Shown: positions 17,161-25,942, numbered from the stretch's first letter. The stretch is 64,000 nt of DNA from Atopobium massiliense (GCA_900343135.1 OPYK01000006.1:1-64000); one strand, 5' to 3'. Numbers and translations: made by a program. The notes: generated by a model from the sequence alone, not told the origin.

Positions 17161-18099
17161 TTATGCAACAATTGCGGTTCCTGTTTTGCCCAAAAGACCG
17201 TCTTTTGCACATTCAAGCGAAGTGATAAGTGCTTGTCCACCTTTTGTTTCTTTAACAAAGGTAACGCAAGCAGAAATCTTTGGCAGCATCGAACCTGGTG
17301 CAAACTGACCTTCGTCGCTATATTGCTTGGCTTGCGCAACGGTAAGCGTGTCAAGATTTTGTTGGTTGGGAGTGTTAAAGTTAATGGCAACTTTTTCAAC
17401 AGCCGTTAAAATAACCAGGCGATCGGCCGCAATGTCGTGTGCAAGCAAGGCTGCCGTGTTGTCTTTGTCGATAACTGCAGCAACGCCCTTATAGCCAGCA
17501 TCGGTTTTAATAACAGGGATGCCGCCGCCGCCTGCAGCAATAACCACGCAACCGCTGTCTACCAGCTGTTTGATGGTGTCGGTTTCAACAATGCGCTTTG
17601 GTAGGGGCGAGGCAACAACCCAGCGCCAACCTCTACCAGCATCTTCTACATACGTGTCGCCCGAGTGTTCCATGCGTTTTTTGGCTTCTTCTTCGGTGTA
17701 AAATGCGCCTACCGGCTTTGTTGGATGCTCAAACGCCGGGTCGTTTGCATCAACAAGCGTTTCGGTAACAACAGAAACAACAGGCTTTTCAATGCCGCGG
17801 CGCGCAAGCTCATTAATCATTGCTTGCTGCAAATGATAGCCAATGTATCCTTGCGACATGGCACCGCATTCGGCAAACGGGATTTCCGGACCTACTTCGT
17901 GCTGTGCTGCATAGTCGGTTGAAACTTTAATGGCGCCAACCTGAGGACCATTACCATGGGTAATAACAACGCGATAGCCCTCTTGTATCATATCTACCAG
18001 CGATGATGCTGTATTTTGAATGAGCATCAGCTGCTGTTGGGGCGTTTTACCAAGGGCGTTTCCGCCAAGCGCTACAACGATAGTTTGTTGAGAACTCAT
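17161..18099 (-). CDS. arcC: Carbamate kinase
   Basis: The 312-residue amino-acid-kinase-fold enzyme makes ATP from carbamoyl phosphate, the last step of arginine or agmatine/allantoin fermentation. Landmarks: VVALGGNALGK at the N-terminus, VVITHGNGPQVGAI, CGAMSQGYIGYHLQQA, RGWRWVVASPLPKRI, GCVVIAAGGGGIPVI and ASVIDKD-like AAVIDKDNTAALLA. Length is normal (about 310). AAAGGAG lies 6 nt before the ATG. There are no arcA, arcB or arginine antiporter genes beside it; it stands alone between ldhA and the palindrome cluster. ArgR is encoded elsewhere in the window (30856-31299). Confidence 0.96.
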   Translation of the reverse strand: MSSQQTIVVALGGNALGKTPQQQLMLIQNTASSLVDMIQEGYRVVITHGNGPQVGAIKVSTDYAAQHEVGPEIPFAECGAMSQGYIGYHLQQAMINELARRGIEKPVVSVVTETLVDANDPAFEHPTKPVGAFYTEEEAKKRMEHSGDTYVEDAGRGWRWVVASPLPKRIVETDTIKQLVDSGCVVIAAGGGGIPVIKTDAGYKGVAAVIDKDNTAALLAHDIAADRLVILTAVEKVAINFNTPNQQNLDTLTVAQAKQYSDEGQFAPGSMLPKISACVTFVKETKGGQALITSLECAKDGLLGKTGTAIVA

Positions 18100-18453
18100 G
18101 TATATCTCCTTTACGTGAATACAGGCGTTTAGTTATGCAGGACGTATGCTCTAAAAGTGCATAAATCTGGCAAAATACCCGATATTTAGTAGGTACTACT
18201 CGTTCACTCATAGCGATGCATAATACCCGCGATGCATTGTGCATCCTTATGAGATTTTCATTATGCTACAAGCGCGTTCATCGTGGATAAAAAGTTACAA
18301 TAAAAACGATAAACGGTTGAATTTAGCGGGTGAAAGTATCTGTCATCACAGTTTATACATGTAATAATTTGCTCGTTTTGTGCAAAACTGCACGTGCATA
18401 CTATGCATAGTTTTTGCGTGCGTGTACGCGCCGAACGTTTTGCGCTGCTGCAG
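18100..18453. other. Upstream region of arcC, no gene seen
   Basis: This is an AT-rich stretch upstream of the minus-strand arcC. I see no open frame with a ribosome-binding site and no clear promoter box pair. ArgR-like sites could be present but none stands out. Confidence 0.3.
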
Positions 18454-18474
18454 CGCGGATAGATCCTATCCGCG
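18454..18474. repeat. Solo hairpin CGCGGATAG, collapsed copy of a palindromic unit
   Basis: CGCGGATAG-ATC-CTATCCGCG is a perfect 9-bp stem. The same arms (CGCGGATAG / CTATCCGCG) form the outermost stem of the unit at 19084-19307 and the innermost unit at 50433-50498. Here nothing lies between them except ATC, so this is either a deleted copy or a minimal form. Confidence 0.7.
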
Positions 18475-18532
18475 TTTAGGCATTAACAACATTTCGGTGC
18501 AACACTGCTAAGTAAACCTGTTTTATGTAAAC

Positions 18533-18614
18533 ACAAACGGGCAGACGCTTTGTTGTCTGCGAAGTGCGCTTTCGCGAAACTTCGCCACAACAAAGCTCCC
18601 AGCTGCCCGTTTGT
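18533..18614 (+). repeat. Palindromic unit B1, intact, un-nested copy
   Basis: The outer arms are ACAAACGGGCAG (18533-18544) and CTGCCCGTTTGT (18603-18614). The inner arms are GCTTTGTTGT..GCGAAGT (from 18547) and ACTTCGCCACAACAAAGC (18579-18596). The apex is GCGCTTTCGCG. The unit and its flanks (AGTAAACCTGTT.. left, GCATCTCACTTAC right) recur at 49766-49847. The core AGTGCGC..GCGAAACT matches the other units. Confidence 0.8.
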
Positions 18615-18648
18615 GCATCTCACTTACTTTCTGCATCACCAATACAAG

Positions 18649-19047
18649 AAGACTGAAGAGCGATTACTGTTGCCGCAGTGCTAACGCACCGCGGCAACGT
18701 TATTATGGGGAACATGCGGCGTGCGTTTCGCTCGTTACAAAACTTTTTCACTCATATTAGAAAATTACCCCACTTTGACACGCGTTTCGGTGTCGTTCAA
18801 GCGCGCATCATGCCGCTGAAAAAACGTGCGTTTTCCAAACGCCCAGGTAGGAGCGTTGGGGCTTTTTTGACCTGTGTCCTACAGTGCAAAGTTTGGCAAT
18901 TTTTGGGTTCAAAACGCGTGTCAAAGTGGGGTAATTTTCTAATATCGATCAACTTTTTTTGTAAGCAGCGATCCGGCTTCAAATATCCTCTAAAACGCGC
19001 TGCCTTGCGGGGTTTGCAAGGCAGCGCACTCATTGCTCTTCAGGCTT
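18649..19047. repeat. Central module B: inward-facing hairpins around a 34-bp inverted repeat
   Basis: The outer inverted repeat is AAGACTGAAGAGC (18649-18661) and GCTCTTCAGGCTT (19035-19047). Inside are a left hairpin (18669-18698) and a right hairpin (18997-19008 with 19016-19027, 12-bp perfect stem). Centrally there are two perfectly complementary 34-nt arms at 18754-18787 and 18912-18945 with a 124-nt spacer. The same layout with the same arm sequence and the same spacer length occurs at 49882-50260. An open frame runs through the plus strand but has no ribosome-binding site, and both strands are open; I treat it as non-coding. Confidence 0.85.
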
Positions 19048-19083
19048 CCCGCTTGAGCGGAGAGAAGGTCAAGCTAGATGCAT

Positions 19084-19307
19084 AAACGCGGATAGCGGAG
19101 AGCTTTGTTGCATGCGAAGTTTCGCGTTTATAGACCTGCGTATTTGATTGAAAAACGTGTGTTGCTGGGAGCTGCTCTATTTTGAAGTTTCGCGAAAGCG
19201 CACTTCAAAATAGAGCTGCGCCAACACACGTTACACGTAAGGCGATTTACGTATGCTATGTACCTGCATACGCGCACTTCGCCCACAACAAAACACCTAT
19301 CCGCGTT
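19084..19307 (-). repeat. Nested palindromic units B2 (CGCGGATAG unit containing CGTGTGTTG unit)
   Basis: The outer arms are AACGCGGATAG (19084-19094) and CTATCCGCGTT (19297-19307), with inner arms 19102-19120 and 19276-19292. The core of this unit, AGTTTCGCG|GCGCACT, is split by a second complete unit. Its outer arms are ACGTGTGTTG (19155-19164) and CAACACACGT (19222-19231), its inner arms GCTCTATTTTGAAGT (19173-19187) and ACTTCAAAATAGAGC (19202-19216), and its own core TTCGCGAAAGCGC is intact. At 50296-50647 the same two units are nested in the opposite order. Confidence 0.85.
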
Positions 19308-19443
19308 ACAGTGGCGAGAGATGTGCACCCGCCGCGCACATACTGATGATGCGAAGCGCGTGTAAACTCTATTTGTTCACACATTATCATTGTCTTTTTC
19401 TTACAATATAACTACCACTACCGTGCCTGTATTCGGAGGTTTT

Positions 19444-21540
19444 ATGAGCACTCATACTACGCCAGCACCCATGTCGCGAAAGACATTCGTATCACTTGCA
19501 GCCCTTGCCTGTGTTTCGGGCCTTGCGGGGTGCATGAGCTGGCCAGAGCCAAAGCCTACGCTCCCCGAAACCCCGGATGTGCCCACGGCTACCACCAAAA
19601 ACGAATTCCAAGCGCTTGAGCTCAATCACGCGGGGTGGAACTACGACAAAGAGCACAATTGTTTTTATCAACTTGCTATTCCATATTGTTTAAATCCTGC
19701 GTCTAAGTCGTACATGTCGCTTTCGATATTTGTGCCGGGTAGCTATTTTGTTGCAAAGCAGCAGGGCGATACCTGGTCGTGCGAGCCAAACGAGAAGGGC
19801 GCGGTAGGCGATTTTACCATTCACAATGCACCGTTTGTTATGCCGCTTAACTCCGCGTACTTTACGCCGCAGCTGTGTCCTACCTCATATGATTACGAGG
19901 GTATTCGTCGCTACCTTCAAGCGGGATTTATTTACGTGTACGCTGGTTTTCGTGGCCGTAGCTCGGGCTTTGAGAGCGACAAAAAAGAAGTATTTTCCGG
20001 CGGCGCTCCCTGGTCGGTTGTGGATCTTAAAAGTGCCATTCGCTATCTGCGCTACAACGCAAAAAGCCTGCCTGGCAATATTAATAGCATTGTGGCTATG
20101 GGTTACGGCGCAGGCGCAACGATTGCGTCGGTGCTTGCGGCAAGTGGTGATAGCGATTTGTATACACCCTACCTTAAGGCTGTTGGCGCTGCTACCTGCG
20201 ATGCAAATGGCAATACGCTTTCCGATGCTATTCAGGCAACCGCGCTGTGGTGCCCACTTGTCGATTCTGCGTTTGGTAACACGGGGTATGAGTGGCTGAT
20301 GGGTCAGTTTGTTGAGGACGCATCGCGCGCACATGGCAGCTGGAAGCAGGCATTATCACACCTGCTGGCCGCTCGTTATGCACAGCAGCTCAAAGGGCTT
20401 GGGCTTCATACCACCAAAGGTGCAGCGCTTACGCTCGACCAAACGCAAGACGGCAGCTTTGTTGATGGTAGTTACTACGCCTATGTAATGGACACGCTGG
20501 TGTCTGCGGCAACAGACTTCTTTGCACACACGCAGTTTCCTTACACGCAAACGCCGTCGCGCCTGGTTGAGCCGGCGTTTCCGGGTAATCCAAGCATGTA
20601 TCATGTGCCTTTTGACGAAAAAACAAAGGGCGACGCTGCTGGTAGTGCGTCGGCTAACAAAACTGACGGCGCTCCTGCGCAAGACGGCAAACAAGACGGC
20701 AAACAGAGTGCCAAACAGGATGGCAAGCAAGATGCCAAACAACCTGCAGCCGCGCCCGCGCAGCCGCAAAAACCCGCAGATGCGCAAGGCATTTCGGGCG
20801 TGCAACAGGTGCAAAGCGTTGTGTTCGAAAACCCGCAGAGCTATATTGCGTCGCTTAACAAAGATGGCAAGTGGCTTACCTATTCGGCGTCACGCGGTAC
20901 GGTGCGCATAACGAGTTTGTGGGATTTTGTGCGCCATTGCCGCCGGCCATCAAAGGCGGTGTGCGCGTTTGACGCTATCGATAAATCTACGCCAACCAAC
21001 CAGTTTTTTGGTATTGATAACGAGTCTACGCTGCACTACGACGACGCTATAGCGCAGGTACTTCGCGAGCATCAACAGGAGTTTGCTAACGATAAATCCT
21101 ATTCTGATAAAATTGCTGAACAATGGCACGTCGACATTGCCAAACTCGATAGCCTTAAGCAAACGATGGCTACCCGCCGACTTATGATGGATCCGCTTTA
21201 TCATTTGTGCAACACGTACGAGGGCTATAACAAAGCGCACGTGGCTCCGTATTGGCGTATTAACACCGGTCTTACGCAAACGGCAACTACGCTTACCTGC
21301 GAGCTTAATTTGGTGGCTGCGCTTTCTACCTATTCGGGCATAACCAAGGTTGATTTTACACCCGTGTGGGATAAGGGCTTTGAGCTGTGCGAACGCAGCG
21401 GCAATGCACAAGACAACGCCATTGCATGGATTCAGGCGGCTGCACTTGAGATTGGTCGTGCCAATGCTGCCAATGCTGCTGCTTCTGGTGACGGTTCATC
21501 TTCTGAGTCTTCCGATAATTCTTCAGCCAACGGCCAATAA
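19444..21540 (+). CDS. Lipoprotein with tannase/feruloyl-esterase-like alpha/beta hydrolase fold, probably catalytically dead
   Basis: The 698-residue protein has a lipoprotein signal with lipobox LAGC (Cys30), so it should be anchored on the outer face of the membrane. The hydrolase fold is recognisable: AGFRGRSSGF, FSGGAPWSVVDLKSAIRYLR, then GYGAG at 220-224 where a GxSxG nucleophile elbow is expected, and C-terminally NTGLTQTATTLTCELNL and VDFTPVWDKGFELCERSG, which look like the Asp and His regions of bacterial subtype-B tannase/feruloyl-esterase relatives. Ser, Asp and His appear replaced by Gly222, Ala614 and Phe646. A Lys/Gln/Asp-rich linker with KQDGKQ-type repeats (about 404-445) interrupts the fold. 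GGAGG precedes the ATG at 19444 by 4 nt; the ATG at 19471 is an alternative. Function may be substrate binding only. Confidence 0.7.
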   Translation: MSTHTTPAPMSRKTFVSLAALACVSGLAGCMSWPEPKPTLPETPDVPTATTKNEFQALELNHAGWNYDKEHNCFYQLAIPYCLNPASKSYMSLSIFVPGSYFVAKQQGDTWSCEPNEKGAVGDFTIHNAPFVMPLNSAYFTPQLCPTSYDYEGIRRYLQAGFIYVYAGFRGRSSGFESDKKEVFSGGAPWSVVDLKSAIRYLRYNAKSLPGNINSIVAMGYGAGATIASVLAASGDSDLYTPYLKAVGAATCDANGNTLSDAIQATALWCPLVDSAFGNTGYEWLMGQFVEDASRAHGSWKQALSHLLAARYAQQLKGLGLHTTKGAALTLDQTQDGSFVDGSYYAYVMDTLVSAATDFFAHTQFPYTQTPSRLVEPAFPGNPSMYHVPFDEKTKGDAAGSASANKTDGAPAQDGKQDGKQSAKQDGKQDAKQPAAAPAQPQKPADAQGISGVQQVQSVVFENPQSYIASLNKDGKWLTYSASRGTVRITSLWDFVRHCRRPSKAVCAFDAIDKSTPTNQFFGIDNESTLHYDDAIAQVLREHQQEFANDKSYSDKIAEQWHVDIAKLDSLKQTMATRRLMMDPLYHLCNTYEGYNKAHVAPYWRINTGLTQTATTLTCELNLVAALSTYSGITKVDFTPVWDKGFELCERSGNAQDNAIAWIQAAALEIGRANAANAAASGDGSSSESSDNSSANGQ

Positions 21541-21616
21541 AACGAGTAGAGCTGGCTTCTGCGCTGCAGCGTGCGGCCTTCATAACGAATCATAACGAAT
21601 GCTAAAAACCTATAGC

Positions 21617-21661
21617 AAAACGTGCACATGCGCTGTACTAAGCAACGTATGTGCACGTTTG
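21617..21661. terminator. Bidirectional terminator between convergent genes
   Basis: AAACGTGCACAT and ATGTGCACGTTT form a 12-bp stem with a loop of about 20 nt, flanked by A-rich sequence on the left and TTT on the right. It sits between the lipoprotein gene and the kup gene, which point toward each other. Confidence 0.7.
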
Positions 21662-21694
21662 TATGTGTTTGTTTGTGGCGTAGTGCTTTGTGAC

Positions 21695-24115
21695 TTAGTG
21701 CTTAGGCTGCACGGCGGGCACGCTCTGCCCGGCGCCTGCGCTGCGTCCCATCAAATCGTGCGACGTTTCGTCGAGCGGCTCAAAAATACCGGTTTCATCT
21801 ACAAAGTCATCTTCAAAGCTGTCGTCACTCTCGCTTGCATCGTCATCTTCATCAAGCACAAGCGGTCTAAACGAGGCGGTGTCGCCACCAATAACAGAGT
21901 GTTCAACCGTTTCTACCGAATTGACCAAATCGGGCTTCATGGTTACCGAGAAGATATCATCGTCCGGGTCGTCGAAGGTAAACTTTTTAGTAATGTCTAC
22001 CAGCGGTTTTGCTGTTCGTTGCGGGCGCGTAATGCGAGTTAAGCGGTGTTGTTGCTTAGCACGGGTAAACAGCGGTACATACTCAAATACAATGCTTGAG
22101 TTTTCGAGTCCATACCATTTTACCGGTGAACCACACATGCGCCGTATCATGTATTTTGCTTCAACAACAACGCGGTTAATACCCGAAATGTTTGTTTCGG
22201 GCGAGAGAACTTTGCGCAAGAGACAAAATCTAAAGTCGCCCACGTTGCTGTCTTCTCGATAAATTGAATACTTGTGATGCTGAGGATGTAGCTGATTGCT
22301 TTCAACCAAATCGGAAACAATTTGGTACAGATAGGTGTTAATACGCTGGTTAACGCGGAAGCCAAGGCGCAGCTGCACTTTAAACACAAAATTGGTGCCA
22401 AAGTTTTCGATAAGGTATTCGCTTGTATAAGGTTCGTTGGTAACGTTGATATTTACAAACCAGTATGCTTTTGCACGTTTGGGGCGCTTGTCCAAAATGG
22501 AATACAAAATGTCGCGGTCGAGCCTGTCAAACGACGAATCGTTTGACAAAAATACCAGGTTGTCGGCTATAAACGGTACTTCGCGGTCGCGGCGCAGGCG
22601 GCGTAGCTGGTCGATGTATTTTGCAACCGGCAAAAACACGATTTGTGTGCGTTCAACTGCAGTAGCGCGGCGCCAAATGTACATAACGGCAAACATGGCA
22701 GCAGCCATAATAACGGTAAAGTAACCACCGTGGAAGAACTTTGTTAAGCTCGAGAAAAAGAACATTGCCTCAATTGCACCAAAGAACACGGCAAAAATGA
22801 TGGCAGGAACTTGCTTGTGTCGCACGTCGGCAAGGTAGGTATACAGCAGAATGGTAGTCATAAGCATGGTGGCGGTAATAGCAAGGCCATATGCTGCTTC
22901 CATGTGGTTTGACGTTTGAAACAGGGCAACAATGCTAATGCAGCCAATCCACATAATGTTGTTTACCAGCGGAATGTATATTTGACCCTTGTTCATGGAT
23001 GGGTAATTAATTTTCATGTGAGGCATAAGGTTAAGACGAATAGCCTCTGAAATAATGGAATACGAGCCGGTGATAAGTGCTTGCGAGGCAATAATTGCGG
23101 CAAAGGTAGAAAGAATAACGGCAAACGCACGCAGCTCAGTGGGAATCATTTGGAAAAACGGGTTGAGGTCGTCGACCATAGCGAGGCTGAGCGAATTGTT
23201 GTGCGTGAGAATCCAGGCGCCTTGTCCAAGGTAGTTAAAAATAAGGCAGGCTTTTACGAATGGCCAGGTAGCAAAGATGTTTACGCGCCCAACATGACCC
23301 ATATCGGAGTAGAGCGCCTCGGCACCGGTTGTACACAAAAATACGTTGCCGAGCACCATAAGGCCAGCAGCGTTTATTTGGTTGTTAAACAAAAACATGA
23401 TGCCGCGAAACGGGTTGAGCGCACGCAGCACCGTAAAGTCGGCGCTCATATTAAGCAGGCCTGAGATGCCCAAAAACAAAAACCACAGCGTCATAATAGG
23501 GCCAAACGCCTTACCAATCGACGATGTGCCCGAACGCTGCACAAAGAACAGCACGCAGATAATGGTAATGGTAATGAAAATAACGATGCTTTGTTTATCG
23601 CCAATAATTGCATGAATAAACGGTATGGTACGAAGACCTTCGATAGCTGTAGTAATGGTAACGGCGGGCGTTAAAATACCATCGGCAAGCAGCGCCGCGC
23701 CACCAATCATAGCGGGAATAATAAGCCATTTACCATAGCGTTTAACGAGGGCATACAGCGCAAAAATGCCGCCTTCGTTGTGGTTGTCGGCACTCATTGC
23801 AATAAACAGATACTTAACGGTGGTAATAAGCGTAAGCGTCCAAATAATGAGTGAAAGCGCGCCTAACACGGTATCGGTTGACATTGAATTAAGGCCACCG
23901 TTGCCGCACATAATTGCTTTGAGCGTATACATGGGGCTGGTACCAATGTCGCCATACACAATACCCAAGGTAATGAGCATCATTGCGGCAGATAGGGGGA
24001 TGCTTTTGTGCGCGCCTTTATGTGGCTTGCGCACCCGCGCTACGTGCGACTGTTGTGCATTCATACCGGAGCCATCTGGCATGGGCGTGCTATCCGTTGT
24101 AACCGATGCAGACAT
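21695..24115 (-). CDS. kup: KUP/HAK/KT-family potassium uptake protein
   Basis: The 806-residue membrane protein has about 12 hydrophobic segments between residues 40 and 470 and a long hydrophilic C-terminal domain. Family motifs: LITLGIVYGDIGTSPMYT at the first membrane segment, NEGGIFALYALVKR, and GNVFLCTTGAEALYSDMGH. It would import K+ with H+. The N-terminal 35 residues and the acidic tail (DEDDDASESDDSFEDDF region) extend beyond the E. coli protein (622 residues). The start is supported only by a weak AGGTG. It is not in an obvious operon: it converges with the lipoprotein and diverges from the S10 gene. Confidence 0.95.
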   Translation of the reverse strand: MSASVTTDSTPMPDGSGMNAQQSHVARVRKPHKGAHKSIPLSAAMMLITLGIVYGDIGTSPMYTLKAIMCGNGGLNSMSTDTVLGALSLIIWTLTLITTVKYLFIAMSADNHNEGGIFALYALVKRYGKWLIIPAMIGGAALLADGILTPAVTITTAIEGLRTIPFIHAIIGDKQSIVIFITITIICVLFFVQRSGTSSIGKAFGPIMTLWFLFLGISGLLNMSADFTVLRALNPFRGIMFLFNNQINAAGLMVLGNVFLCTTGAEALYSDMGHVGRVNIFATWPFVKACLIFNYLGQGAWILTHNNSLSLAMVDDLNPFFQMIPTELRAFAVILSTFAAIIASQALITGSYSIISEAIRLNLMPHMKINYPSMNKGQIYIPLVNNIMWIGCISIVALFQTSNHMEAAYGLAITATMLMTTILLYTYLADVRHKQVPAIIFAVFFGAIEAMFFFSSLTKFFHGGYFTVIMAAAMFAVMYIWRRATAVERTQIVFLPVAKYIDQLRRLRRDREVPFIADNLVFLSNDSSFDRLDRDILYSILDKRPKRAKAYWFVNINVTNEPYTSEYLIENFGTNFVFKVQLRLGFRVNQRINTYLYQIVSDLVESNQLHPQHHKYSIYREDSNVGDFRFCLLRKVLSPETNISGINRVVVEAKYMIRRMCGSPVKWYGLENSSIVFEYVPLFTRAKQQHRLTRITRPQRTAKPLVDITKKFTFDDPDDDIFSVTMKPDLVNSVETVEHSVIGGDTASFRPLVLDEDDDASESDDSFEDDFVDETGIFEPLDETSHDLMGRSAGAGQSVPAVQPKH

Positions 24116-24222
24116 ATCGTTAACACCTAATTTCTAGAATGACGAAACACTAAATAACCAGTAAACTAAAGAATATATGTTATCCTATCTGATTTAAAAA
24201 ACTATGCAAGAGAGGATGTTGT

Positions 24223-25908
24223 ATGGATCAGTCACAATCCCAAACAATTCATCAGGTACCATCGGCGCAAGACGCCGCTGCGATGTGCACTCCTGGCGCA
24301 CAAATGCCTGGTCAAGTAGGCATGTATACCCAATTTGGCTACGCACCGAGCGCCGTTTCTGCGCCCGCTTCGCAAGCGCCTGTGCAAGCTGCTGCTGCCG
24401 ACGCATCCGCCGCAGCTTCGCCGGCAGGTCTTAAAGACGCATTTATCATGACGTCTGCCGAAAAACGCATACCTTTGCCGCAGGCGGGCAGTGCCAATCT
24501 TGTGTGGAAGGGTTCGGGCATTTCTGAGGGCGAAACCATTGCCTATCGGGCATGCGCTTCGCATATCGATGTTAGGAGTGATACCGGCTCGCTTATTGGC
24601 AAAATGTTTTCGATGAGCTATGTTGCCCTCGATGAGCAGGGAAATCCTCAGCAATCGCGCCCAATTACCTTTGCGTATAACGGCGGTCCTGGTTGTGCAT
24701 CGGTGCCTATTAACTTTGGTGGTATGGGTCCGTTGCGCGTTAAGACGAACGGCGTAAAGCACTTGGCGCACCCCATTGAGGTTGAGGATAACCCCTGCAC
24801 GCTGCTGCGCGAAACCGACATTGTATTCTTGGACGCGCTTGGTACGGGCTGGTCGGCGCTTGCCGAAGGCGTTGATACGTCAACCGTATTTGGTGTTGAT
24901 GGCGATGCCGATGCATTTTGCCGTGCTATCACAACCTGGCTTGAGCAACAGGGCCGCTGGATGAGCCCCGTGTATTTGTTTGGCGAATCGTATGGTACCG
25001 TGCGCAACTCGGTTCTTATGCGTCTTTTGGGCGAAAAGGACATTAAAGTTGCTGGTGTAACCATGTTAAGCTCCATTTTTGATTACGCGCAAACCGAAGA
25101 GGGTAGCGACCTGTACCATTTGGGCATGACACCAACGATGGCGGCGTGCGCGCAGTACTTTGGTAAGGCTGGTAGCGATGCTACGCCCGAGGCGTGGTTT
25201 GACGAAGTGATGGATTGGACCGATAAGGTGCTTGCACCAGCGCTTTTATTGGGTGATCGTCTTGATGCCGACACCGAAGAATCCGTTGCGCAACAGCTTA
25301 GTCATTACATTGGTCTTTCCGAGGCACACATTCGCAACCGTCACCTTCGCATTACGCTCGACGATTTCCGTCGCCATTTGCTTTACAGTGAAGATCGCGT
25401 TGTTGGCCGACTTGACATGCGTTTTTCGAGCGATGCGCCGGTTGCCATTCAAGAGAGTACGTCGTGGTTTGGTAGCGAAGATGCCGCCGATGATGCTGTA
25501 GAAACAAGCTGGACAAGCGCCTTCCGTGCATTTTGTCACGATATGCTTCACTTTAGCTTCAACACGCCCTACTTGTCGATGAACTATCACCGCGTTGGCG
25601 TAAATTGGAAATGGGAGCACAAAGTGCCTGGTAAAGACTATGCGTCGCCAACAGCAAACGTTGGATACGACATTGCCGTTGCTATGAGGCGCAATCCTGC
25701 CATGAAGGTTTGCATTTTGGGTGGTCGCTACGACGCCGCAACGCCGTTTTGGAACGTTGTGCACGACATGGCACGCCAGTACCTTTCGTGTGAGCTTAAA
25801 GAGCGCCTTGAGTGGCATTTGTATGGCTGTGGTCATATGGCCTATGTTGATGTACCTACGCTTGAGCAGCTCAGCCGCGATATGAAGGAGTTCTACGCAA
25901 AGCAGTAG
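24223..25908 (+). CDS. Peptidase S10 (serine carboxypeptidase)-like protein
   Basis: The 561-residue alpha/beta hydrolase has all catalytic elements of family S10: FAYNGGPGCAS (oxyanion region, residues 149-160), LFGESYGTVR with nucleophile Ser256, LGGRYDAATPF with Asp504, and YGCGHMAYVD with His538. S10 enzymes remove C-terminal residues from peptides. The N-terminal 70 residues are Ala/Pro/Gln-rich and low complexity with no signal peptide, so unlike eukaryotic lysosomal members it appears cytoplasmic. GAGAGGA precedes the ATG. A strong hairpin with T-run follows the gene. Natural substrates are unknown. Confidence 0.88.
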   Translation: MDQSQSQTIHQVPSAQDAAAMCTPGAQMPGQVGMYTQFGYAPSAVSAPASQAPVQAAAADASAAASPAGLKDAFIMTSAEKRIPLPQAGSANLVWKGSGISEGETIAYRACASHIDVRSDTGSLIGKMFSMSYVALDEQGNPQQSRPITFAYNGGPGCASVPINFGGMGPLRVKTNGVKHLAHPIEVEDNPCTLLRETDIVFLDALGTGWSALAEGVDTSTVFGVDGDADAFCRAITTWLEQQGRWMSPVYLFGESYGTVRNSVLMRLLGEKDIKVAGVTMLSSIFDYAQTEEGSDLYHLGMTPTMAACAQYFGKAGSDATPEAWFDEVMDWTDKVLAPALLLGDRLDADTEESVAQQLSHYIGLSEAHIRNRHLRITLDDFRRHLLYSEDRVVGRLDMRFSSDAPVAIQESTSWFGSEDAADDAVETSWTSAFRAFCHDMLHFSFNTPYLSMNYHRVGVNWKWEHKVPGKDYASPTANVGYDIAVAMRRNPAMKVCILGGRYDAATPFWNVVHDMARQYLSCELKERLEWHLYGCGHMAYVDVPTLEQLSRDMKEFYAKQ

Positions 25909-25942
25909 CGTTTTGTTTGTGCTTTGTGGTTGAACAAATAAC

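Noticed and set aside
18678-19085. Open frame of about 135 codons across palindrome module B, with a similar frame at 49900-50187
   Set aside because: The shared part of the two conceptual proteins comes from the 34-bp arms and conserved repeat sequence; the opposite strand is open too, there is no ribosome-binding site, and the remainder of the frames does not match.
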